A DNA stretch of 5,110 bases. Origin: Sedimenticola sp. Lineage in GTDB: Bacteria; Pseudomonadota; Gammaproteobacteria; Chromatiales; Chromatiaceae. The stretch lies in assembly GCA_027023915.1 (NCBI GenBank), contig JALVUB010000234.1:1-5110 (forward strand). Reading direction: 5' to 3'. This document shows positions 1 to 5,110 of the stretch, piece after piece (position 1 is the stretch's first letter; each line of letters begins with the position of its first letter). The position numbers and the translations under genes are program-made. Under the pieces are notes generated by a model. It worked only from the letters and a program-made list of their open reading frames with translations, was not told where the DNA came from and made no database searches.

Positions 1-1
1 C

Positions 2-724
2 GCGGACAAGCTCATCTTTCTCACCGACGAACCTCTGCGCGACAGCCGCCGTCAACCCATCAGCAGCCTGCTGCCAGCGGAAACGGAACAGCTTCTGGCG
101 CGCCGCAGAAAGCAGCCGGAACAGATTAGGCGGGTGCTGCGCAATGCCGTCCACGCCGCCCGCAACGGGGTGAAACGAACCCATGTCTTGCCACGCAAGA
201 TGGATGGCGTGCTGCTGCGCGAGCTTTTCACGCGCGACGGCATCGGCACGCTCATCTCCATGGAACGGTGGGAAACGATGCGGCAAGCCACCATAGACGA
301 CGTGGGCGGCATACTTGGGCTGATCTCACCACTGGAGAAGGCTGGTGTGCTGGTGCGCCGCTCGCGCGAGCGCATAGAAACGGAAATCGACCATTTCACT
401 GTCATCGAGCGCGACGGTACTGTCATTGCCTGCGCCGCCCTCTACCCTTTTGCCGATGCCCACATGGCAGAGCTGGCTTGTCTGGCGGTGCATCCGGACT
501 ATCAAAACCAGGGACGCGGCGATCAGCTTCTGGAAAGGTTGGAAACAGAAGCCAGAAACCTGGGCATGGCGTCGCTTTTTGTGCTCACCACCCGCACCGC
601 TCATTGGTTCCGCGAACGGGGCTTCGCGCCTGCGGAGTTGAAACAGCTTCCAGGCCCGCGACGCCGCCTTTATAACTGGCAGCGGGGCTCCCGCCTGCTC
701 ATAAAACATCTGGAGGTGTCATGA
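2..724 (+). CDS. argA: N-acetylglutamate synthase (amino-acid N-acetyltransferase), 3' part
   Basis: This is the C-terminal 240 residues of ArgA, which transfers an acetyl group from acetyl-CoA to glutamate in the first step of arginine biosynthesis in the cytoplasm. The reading frame is open from base 2 and the start lies outside the window. The first roughly 85 residues (from ADKLIFLTDEPLRD) fit the end of the kinase-like fold that binds arginine in this family. The rest is the GNAT acetyltransferase domain: RDGIGT, then RQATIDDVGGI, LVRRSRE, ACAALYPF, the acetyl-CoA loop HPDYQNQGRGD (QNQGRG at bases 503-520), FVLTTRTAHWFRERGF, and an RLYNWQRGSRLL tail. From memory these line up almost motif for motif with E. 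coli ArgA, so the identification is firm. An internal ATG at 134 lies inside the conserved protein and is not the start. The stop overlaps the next gene's start by 4 nt (ATGA). Arginine feedback is known for the family, but the sensing region is mostly outside the window. Confidence 0.96.
   Translation, partial: ADKLIFLTDEPLRDSRRQPISSLLPAETEQLLARRRKQPEQIRRVLRNAVHAARNGVKRTHVLPRKMDGVLLRELFTRDGIGTLISMERWETMRQATIDDVGGILGLISPLEKAGVLVRRSRERIETEIDHFTVIERDGTVIACAALYPFADAHMAELACLAVHPDYQNQGRGDQLLERLETEARNLGMASLFVLTTRTAHWFRERGFAPAELKQLPGPRRRLYNWQRGSRLLIKHLEVS
712..716 (+). promoter_or_regulatory. Ribosome binding site of the DUF6498-like gene
   Basis: GGAGG lies 4 nt before the ATG at 721, inside the last codons of argA. 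The ATGA stop/start overlap together with this Shine-Dalgarno sequence supports the chosen start and suggests translational coupling to argA. Confidence 0.7.
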
Positions 725-1395
725 AGCAGGCACCCATGCTCCAAGTTGCCGCCAATCTGCTCTCGTTGGTGATCGCACTAAAATCAGGTTGGCCACCGGC
801 CATGATTCTGCTGCTCTACTGGGCGGAGAATGTGGTGGTGGCTTTCTGGCAGGTGCCAAGGATTTTGCTGGCTTCGGGAGACAAGGTGGCGCTCCCCAGT
901 GGCCAATCGAACAGCGCCATGACACTCCCGCCGGCAGCGGCACAACCGACAGCCCAGGAATTGACCAATGTGGTGGCACCCCGGCTACCCAAAATTGCCA
1001 ACCTGTTCGTCGCCCTGTTTTTTCTGGTCCATTATGGTCTCTTTACCTTCGCCCACGGCCAATTTGTCTTTCAGCTCTTTCTCCACGAGCAGATGAACGG
1101 CGCCAATCTTGCTGCCCACCTGGGCGGCCACAGCATGGCCCTGGCTTTATTGGGGCTGATGGTGAGCCATGGCGTGAGCTTTTTCCAGGATCTTGCCAGC
1201 GGCAGAATAGCAGCTTCCAGCGCGGGAGAAATGATGAGCGAACCTTACGGACGAGTGGTGGTGCTTCATCTGGTGGTGCTGGGCAGCGCCATATTTCTCA
1301 GCTTCCTCCCCTATCCTCAAGTGGGCGTGGTATTGCTGGCCCTGGTCAAGACGGTCATGGACCTGCTGCAAGCACTGAAGGGAAAAAGCCGATAA
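721..1395 (+). CDS. DUF6498-like integral membrane protein, function unknown
   Basis: A 224-residue inner-membrane protein with no assigned function. I recognise it tentatively as DUF6498-like from the YWAEN motif (residues 33-37) at the end of a hydrophobic segment, the LVHYGLFTFAHG stretch (about 102-113) and the C-terminal helix ending VKTVMDLLQA. Hydrophobic stretches lie near residues 7-20, 27-50, 92-117, 139-155, 178-196 and 201-220, so about five or six membrane helices. A polar, Pro/Ala/Gln-rich loop covers about 52-90. Histidines H104, H112, H133, H137 and H150 lie in or beside the membrane segments; they could bind metal or haem, but that is speculation. The start is supported by GGAGG at 712-716 and the ATGA overlap with argA. 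The stop is 5 nt before the transporter gene, which suggests co-expression and perhaps a shared role at the membrane. No catalytic motif is visible. Confidence 0.8.
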   Translation: MKQAPMLQVAANLLSLVIALKSGWPPAMILLLYWAENVVVAFWQVPRILLASGDKVALPSGQSNSAMTLPPAAAQPTAQELTNVVAPRLPKIANLFVALFFLVHYGLFTFAHGQFVFQLFLHEQMNGANLAAHLGGHSMALALLGLMVSHGVSFFQDLASGRIAASSAGEMMSEPYGRVVVLHLVVLGSAIFLSFLPYPQVGVVLLALVKTVMDLLQALKGKSR

Positions 1396-1400
1396 AGATC

Positions 1401-2510
1401 ATGGCTCATGCTTCCAAAAAGGCGGTGCTCACCGCCATTGCTTCCAATTTCATCGTTACCGTCATCAAGTTCATCGCGGGCGCCGCCAGCGGCTCGGCAT
1501 CCATGGTTAACGAAGCGGTGCATAGCCTGATGGACACCCTCAACCAGGGTTTTCTCTTTCTTGGCCTGCGAGAGGGCGAAAAACCAGCGGACCAGCGTTA
1601 CGCATTCGGTCATGGCCAGAAAAAATATCTGTGGAACCTCTGGTCGGCCATCGGCCTCTTCTCCATTGGCGCTGGACTTGGCCTGGCACATGCCTGGCAC
1701 AGTTGGCAAGGACTGGGACAGCATCACTTTAGCGAAGAGGTAACCCTCCTGGGGTTTGCTTTCCCCGCCCTTTGGCTGAACTTGATTGTGCTCACCACCG
1801 CTTTTCTATTGGAAGGCGCCTCCTTCCTGGTGGCCATGCGAGAACTGTTGCGCCGCATGCGAAACGACGGCAAGAACAACCTGCTTCGCTATCTTATCGA
1901 GGCAGAAGACCCCACCCTGGTGGCTGTCGTGATGGAAGACTCCGCCGCCATGCTCGGGCTTACCCTGGCGGCCCTGGGCATTCTGCTTGCCGCCCTGACC
2001 GGCAATTCCAAATATGACATCCTCTTTTCCGCGCTCATCGCCCTGATGCTGGGCGGCATCGCCTTTTACCTGGGCTTTGTCAACATGCGCTTTCTCACCG
2101 ATATCCGGGACAATGAAGCGGAGATGGTGTTCCGCGAGGTTGTGGCGGCACATCCCGAGGTGGAGGGTTACCACGACCTGCGTTCGGTCATCATCGACGA
2201 GGAGCACACGGTATTGATGGCGGAAATCGAACTGCGCGAGGAGGCGGTGACCGCCGAGCTTTACGACCGTATCCAGCTACGCTGCGACGCCATTCTGGAG
2301 TCCCTCCCCGGACAGCGGGCCAGGGAGGAGCGCTACCGCCGCTGGGCCTCGGCACGCGCCTCGGTGGAGGCGGTCATTGCCCGCACTGAGAAGATCATCG
2401 ACGAGATCGAGGCCAACATCCGCCAGCGCCTGCCCAGGGTAGGCCACATTACCCTTGAGGTGGAAGGGGTGGCACCGGCCGACAAACCCCAAGACGAACA
2501 CCATGCCTGA
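1401..2510 (+). CDS. Cation diffusion facilitator transporter, SLC30A9/ZnT9-like
   Basis: A 369-residue inner-membrane transporter of the CDF family, which moves divalent metals such as Zn2+ (also Mn, Fe, Co in some members) in exchange for protons. About six membrane helices are visible (roughly residues 8-28, 35-56, 78-100, 115-146, 172-199, 206-230). Helix 2 has the family HxxxD pair in NEAVHSLMD (H41, D45), followed by the cytoplasmic motif RYAFGHGQKKY (66-76). Helix 5 reads VVMEDSAAMLG: D180 is kept, but the usual His/Asp four residues earlier is V176 and E179 lies next to D180. The AEDPT...EDSAA..G pattern and the long loop after helix 4 match human SLC30A9 as I recall it, rather than YiiP/FieF. 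A cytoplasmic domain follows (about 235-305), then a charged, probably helical tail (305-369) longer than in plain CDFs. The frame is open well upstream inside the previous gene, but ATG 1401, 5 nt after that gene's stop, begins the family-like N-terminus. The Shine-Dalgarno sequence is poor, so coupling is likely. Substrate is unproven. Confidence 0.9.
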   Translation: MAHASKKAVLTAIASNFIVTVIKFIAGAASGSASMVNEAVHSLMDTLNQGFLFLGLREGEKPADQRYAFGHGQKKYLWNLWSAIGLFSIGAGLGLAHAWHSWQGLGQHHFSEEVTLLGFAFPALWLNLIVLTTAFLLEGASFLVAMRELLRRMRNDGKNNLLRYLIEAEDPTLVAVVMEDSAAMLGLTLAALGILLAALTGNSKYDILFSALIALMLGGIAFYLGFVNMRFLTDIRDNEAEMVFREVVAAHPEVEGYHDLRSVIIDEEHTVLMAEIELREEAVTAELYDRIQLRCDAILESLPGQRAREERYRRWASARASVEAVIARTEKIIDEIEANIRQRLPRVGHITLEVEGVAPADKPQDEHHA

Positions 2511-3471
2511 CCACCGTCTCTGTCTGGCACCCATGCTGGACTGGAGCGACCGCTGGTTTCGCTACCTGGCGCGGCTGATCTCGCGCCACACCCTGCTCTA
2601 TACCGAAATGGTGACCACCGGCGCCCTGCTCCACGGCGACCGCGCCCGCCATCTGGATTTTTTCCCGGAAGAGCACCCGGTGGCCCTCCAGCTTGGCGGC
2701 AGCGACCCGGACACGCTGGCCCGCTGCGCCCGTCTGGGCGAGGAATGGGGCTACGACGAGATCAACCTCAACCTTGGCTGTCCCTCCGACCGGGTGCGGT
2801 CGGGCCGCTTCGGCGCCTGCCTGATGTCCGACCCCCATCTGGTGGCCGAATGCATCACCGCCATGACCGAGACCACGAGCCTGCCGGTGACCGCCAAGCA
2901 CCGCATCGGCATCGACCACCAGGAGGGCTACGAGCCCCTGCGCCATTTTGTCGAAACCCTGGCCGGCGCCGGCTGCCAGACCTTCATCGTCCACGCCCGC
3001 AAGGCCTGGCTGGAGGGGCTGAGCCCCAGGGAGAACCGCGAAGTGCCCCCCTTGCGCTACGACATGGTGCATCGCCTTAAAAGTGACCTGCCCCATCTCG
3101 AGATCGTCATCAACGGCGGCATTCAAAACCTAGACCAGGCTCTTCAACAGCTTGAAAAGGTGGACGGCGTGATGATGGGCCGCGCCCTTTATCACGACCC
3201 CTGGCTGCTGGCCGAAGCCGACCGTCGTCTGTTCGGCGAAGACTGGCACCCCGGCACGCCACACCAGGTAGTGCGCCGCCTGCTGCCCATGGTAGAGGCC
3301 GAATGCCAGAGGGGCGTGCCATTCAAACACATCAGCCGCCACCTGCTGGGGCTCTTCCACGGGCGTCCTGGCGCCAAAAGGTGGCGCCGCCACCTCTCGC
3401 AGAACGCCCATCTCCCCGGCGCCGGCCCGGAGGTGCTGGAACAAGCGTTGTCGCTGGTGCCCGAGTCCTGA
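2503..3471 (+). CDS. dusA: tRNA-dihydrouridine(20/20a) synthase DusA
   Basis: A 322-residue FMN enzyme that uses NADPH to reduce uridine to dihydrouridine at positions 20/20a of the tRNA D-loop. An FMN-binding TIM barrel is recognisable: APMLDWSDR (9-17) at the flavin site, LLYTEMVTTGALLHGD (31-46), VALQLGGSDP (60-69), NLNLGCPSDRV (88-98) with catalytic Cys93, SGRFGACLM (100-108), TAKHRIGID (130-138), IVHARKAWLEGLSP (162-175), INGGI (203-207) and the phosphate loop VMMGRALYHDPW (223-234). The SDRV and RKAWLEGLSPREN signatures favour DusA over DusB or DusC. The conserved DRHCR near the N-terminus reads DRWFR here, a small deviation. The frame runs upstream without a stop, but the ATG at 2503 gives the expected short N-terminus. 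It overlaps the transporter gene by 8 nt and has no strong Shine-Dalgarno sequence, so translation may depend on ribosomes from upstream. It is probably the last gene of the argA cluster. Confidence 0.96.
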   Translation: MPDHRLCLAPMLDWSDRWFRYLARLISRHTLLYTEMVTTGALLHGDRARHLDFFPEEHPVALQLGGSDPDTLARCARLGEEWGYDEINLNLGCPSDRVRSGRFGACLMSDPHLVAECITAMTETTSLPVTAKHRIGIDHQEGYEPLRHFVETLAGAGCQTFIVHARKAWLEGLSPRENREVPPLRYDMVHRLKSDLPHLEIVINGGIQNLDQALQQLEKVDGVMMGRALYHDPWLLAEADRRLFGEDWHPGTPHQVVRRLLPMVEAECQRGVPFKHISRHLLGLFHGRPGAKRWRRHLSQNAHLPGAGPEVLEQALSLVPES

Positions 3472-3484
3472 ACGGGCGGCGGGC

Positions 3485-4834
3485 TCACACTTCCGGCAGA
3501 TGCTGAAGCGCTTCCTCTATGGCTTCCGCGGGATATTCGTAATCTTGTAATTCCCCGCTGAAATATTTGTCGTAGGCCGCCATGTCGAAGTGGCCGTGCC
3601 CCGAGAGGTTGAAGAACAGGGTCTTCGCCTCGCCCGTCTCCTTGCACTCGAGCGCCTCGTCGATGCAGGCGCGGATGGCGTGGCTTGACTCGGGCGCGGG
3701 GATGATCCCCTCGGCGCGGGCGAACTGCACGCCAGCCTCGAAGGTGGCGAGCTGGTGCACCGCCACCGCCTCGATGAGCCCTTCATGGTAGAGCTGCGAG
3801 ACCAGCGCCGAATCGCCGTGGTAACGCAGCCCGCCGGCGTGGATGCCCGGCGGCACGAAATCGTGACCCAGGGTGTACATCTTCAGCAGGGGCGTCAGCC
3901 CCACGGCATCACCGAAGTCGTAGGCGTAGTGCCCCCGCGTGAGGGTGGGACAGGAGGCCGGCTCCACCGCCACCAACCGCACCGCTTTGCCCGCCGCCTT
4001 GTCGGCGAAGAAGGGGAAGGCCACGCCGCCGAAGTTCGAACCCCCGCCGCAGGGCGCGAAGATCACGTCTGGGTAGTCACCAGCCAGCTCGAACTGCTTC
4101 TTCGCCTCAAGGCCGATGACCGTCTGGTGGAGCAGCACGTGGTTGAGCACCGAACCCAGCGAGTAGTTGGTGTCCTTGCGCGAGGCGGCCTCCTCCACCG
4201 CCTCGGAGATGGCGATGCCGAGCGAGCCGGGTGAATCGGGGTGCTCGGCCAGGATCCTGCGTCCCGCCTCGGTCTGGTCGCTGGGGCTGGGAAGCACCTC
4301 GGCGCCCCAGGTCTGCATCATGGAGCGGCGGAAGGGCTTCTGCTCGTAGCTCACCTTCACCATGTAGACCCGCACCTCGATGCCGAACATCTCTCCCACC
4401 AGCGCCAGCGACGACCCCCACTGGCCGGCGCCGGTCTCGGTGGTGAGCCGGCGGATGCCCGCCTGGCGGTTGTAGAACGCCTGGGCGGTGGCGGTGTTGG
4501 GCTTGTGGGAGCCGGCGGGGCTCACCCCTTCGTACTTGTAATAGATGCGGGCCGGCGTCCCCAGGGCCGCCTCCAGCCGGTGGGCGCGGTAGAGGGGCGA
4601 GGGGCGCCAGAGCCGGTAGACCTCGCGCACCTCTTCCGGGATCTCGATCCAGCGCTCGCTGCTCACCTCCTGCTCGATGAGCGCCTCGGGAAAGATGGCC
4701 GCCAGGGCGTCTGGCCCCACCGGCTTGCCGTCCGGCCCCAGGGGCGGTTCCGGCGGGTTGGGCATGTCGGCCACCACGTTGTACCAGTGGGTGGGAATGT
4801 CGCGTTCTTCGAGCAGGATCTTGGTCTGGGCCAT
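3485..4834 (-). CDS. trpB2: TrpB2-type tryptophan synthase beta chain (PLP enzyme)
   Basis: A 449-residue cytoplasmic fold-type II PLP enzyme that joins indole and L-serine to make tryptophan. The N-terminal extension (MPNPPEPPLGPDGKPV at 24-39), RPSPLYRAHRLE (77-88), SPAGSHKPNTA (105-115) with PLP lysine K111, ETGAGQWG (133-140) with catalytic E133, the PLP phosphate loop CGGGSN (262-267) and NLSGHGHFD (409-417) are all present. GQWG in place of GQHG, GHGHFD in place of GRGDKD, and a length above the roughly 400 residues of ordinary TrpB mark it as the TrpB2 subfamily. That group is often encoded apart from trpA and thought to work as a stand-alone indole-salvage enzyme. No trpA is nearby. 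The frame is open for 77 codons further upstream, but AAGGAG 6 nt before this ATG and the family-like MAQTKILLEERDIPTHWYN start fix position 4834. It converges on dusA and is divergent from acnA. Confidence 0.95.
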   Translation of the reverse strand: MAQTKILLEERDIPTHWYNVVADMPNPPEPPLGPDGKPVGPDALAAIFPEALIEQEVSSERWIEIPEEVREVYRLWRPSPLYRAHRLEAALGTPARIYYKYEGVSPAGSHKPNTATAQAFYNRQAGIRRLTTETGAGQWGSSLALVGEMFGIEVRVYMVKVSYEQKPFRRSMMQTWGAEVLPSPSDQTEAGRRILAEHPDSPGSLGIAISEAVEEAASRKDTNYSLGSVLNHVLLHQTVIGLEAKKQFELAGDYPDVIFAPCGGGSNFGGVAFPFFADKAAGKAVRLVAVEPASCPTLTRGHYAYDFGDAVGLTPLLKMYTLGHDFVPPGIHAGGLRYHGDSALVSQLYHEGLIEAVAVHQLATFEAGVQFARAEGIIPAPESSHAIRACIDEALECKETGEAKTLFFNLSGHGHFDMAAYDKYFSGELQDYEYPAEAIEEALQHLPEV

Positions 4835-4840
4835 GGCATT

Positions 4841-4846
4841 CTCCTT
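4841..4846 (-). promoter_or_regulatory. Ribosome binding site of trpB2
   Basis: On the minus strand AAGGAG stands 6 nt before the ATG at 4834. This decides the start, because the frame stays open far upstream into the aconitase region. Confidence 0.8.
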
Positions 4847-4866
4847 GGTCTGGACAAGGTTTTTCG

Positions 4867-4895
4867 AGTATAGCGCCATCTTCGCCAGAAACGGC
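4867..4895 (-). promoter_or_regulatory. Probable sigma70 promoter of trpB2
   Basis: The minus strand reads TATACT (plus coordinates 4867-4872), five of six matches to the -10 consensus. The -35 region, 16-17 nt upstream near 4889-4895, is poor (CCGTTT or GCCGTT). Transcription would begin near 4860, leaving a leader of about 26 nt that holds the ribosome binding site. No attenuator or leader peptide fits in so short a leader. Confidence 0.5.
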
Positions 4896-4897
4896 CA

Positions 4898-4906
4898 TGG
4901 TAAAAT
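4898..4906 (+). promoter_or_regulatory. Probable extended -10 promoter of acnA
   Basis: TGGTAAAAT contains TAAAAT (4901-4906), five of six matches to TATAAT, with TG one base upstream (4898-4899), the extended -10 arrangement. There is no convincing -35 box, as is usual for extended -10 promoters. The start would fall near 4912-4914, giving a leader of about 33 nt before the ATG at 4946. Confidence 0.5.
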
Positions 4907-4929
4907 GCGCGGCTGATTTTCGACCTGCC

Positions 4930-4935
4930 ACGGAG
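4930..4935 (+). promoter_or_regulatory. Ribosome binding site of acnA
   Basis: ACGGAG lies 10 nt before the ATG at 4946. The spacing is a little long but usable, and it supports that ATG as the start. Confidence 0.5.
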
Positions 4936-4945
4936 TTCCCCACCC

Positions 4946-5110
4946 ATGAGCGACAACAGCTTCAACGCCCGTGACACCCTGGAGGTGAACGGCCGCGCCT
5001 ACGAGATCTTCCGCCTCGACGCCATCGAGGGCAGCCCAGCCAGGAGATCCAGTACCGCCCGGCACGGGTGCTGATGCAGGACTTCACCGGGGTGCCGGCG
5101 GTGGTGGACC
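4946..5110 (+). pseudogene. acnA: Aconitate hydratase A, 5' part, interrupted by deletion/frameshift
   Basis: This is the beginning of AcnA, the [4Fe-4S] enzyme that interconverts citrate and isocitrate. From the ATG at 4946 the protein reads MSDNSFNARDTLEVNGRAYE then IFRLDAIEG, the expected AcnA N-terminus. The same frame then gives unrelated residues and stops at TGA 5072-5074, for only 42 residues. In another frame, from about 5032, the sequence reads QPSQEIQYRPARVLMQDFTG then VPAVVD, a hallmark AcnA segment that continues past the window end. In a normal AcnA some 40-50 residues, including a conserved SLKxLLENLLR helix, separate these two parts; here they are missing and the frame is shifted. 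The break lies near 5027-5034. As given, the gene could not make a normal aconitase. It may be a true pseudogene or an assembly or sequencing deletion. Promoter and ribosome binding site look intact, which slightly favours a recent event or an artefact. Confidence 0.85.

Noticed and set aside
789..1400. Long plus-strand frame continuing upstream of the transporter, as if an N-terminal extension of about 200 residues
   Set aside because: It overlaps the DUF6498-like gene in another frame, its translation is low-complexity and Gly/Arg/Ser-rich, and ATG 1401 begins the family-like N-terminus.
2449..3126. Long minus-strand frame opposite dusA
   Set aside because: It is a shadow of dusA, Gly/Ala/Val/His-rich with no recognisable motif.
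3459..3477. Inverted repeat GCCCG...CGGGC around the dusA stop as a terminator
   Set aside because: Only 5 bp of stem with a 9-nt loop and no T-tract; chance is likely in GC-rich DNA.
4829..4900. GGCCATGG repeated at 4829-4836 and 4893-4900 as a possible operator pair
   Set aside because: Only 8 bp, one copy spans the trpB2 start codon, and the match is within chance for this composition.
4107..4943. Long open frames antisense to, or out of frame with, trpB2 (minus 4107-4943; plus 4241-4873)
   Set aside because: These are Arg/Gly/Pro/His-rich shadows of a high-GC gene; they lack recognisable domains and overlap a well-identified protein.
4835..5065. In-frame extension of trpB2 upstream to 5065
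   Set aside because: It would read antisense through the acnA start, and AAGGAG 6 nt before the ATG at 4834 marks the real start.

Overview
The window looks like a core chromosomal segment of a Beta- or Gammaproteobacterium. The evidence is the fused kinase/GNAT type of ArgA, a DusA-type dihydrouridine synthase, an AcnA-type aconitase start, tight gene packing and moderate to high GC. I could not fix a genus by eye. I see no mobile element, CRISPR array, phage gene, rRNA or tRNA.

Left part (1-3471, plus strand): four genes are packed head to tail. They are the C-terminal 240 residues of N-acetylglutamate synthase (argA, start outside the window), a small DUF6498-like membrane protein, a cation diffusion facilitator transporter resembling eukaryotic SLC30A9/ZnT9, and tRNA-dihydrouridine synthase DusA. 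The junctions are a 4-nt overlap, a 5-nt gap and an 8-nt overlap, so they are probably one transcription unit with coupled translation. It combines arginine biosynthesis, an unknown membrane function, probable metal transport and tRNA modification.

Right part (3485-5110): a TrpB2-type tryptophan synthase beta chain lies on the minus strand, converging on dusA across only 13 nt. It has a good ribosome binding site and a plausible promoter in a 111-bp intergenic region. On the other side of that region a plus-strand gene begins with an AcnA-like N-terminus. This aconitase is interrupted as read here: about 40-50 conserved codons are absent and the frame changes, giving a stop at 5072-5074. Either it is a real lesion or the assembly lost a short segment.

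No obviously new system is visible. The points most worth a second look are the broken acnA start, the ZnT9-like transporter with an altered membrane metal site paired with a DUF6498-like protein, the stand-alone TrpB2, and the overlapping divergent promoters.
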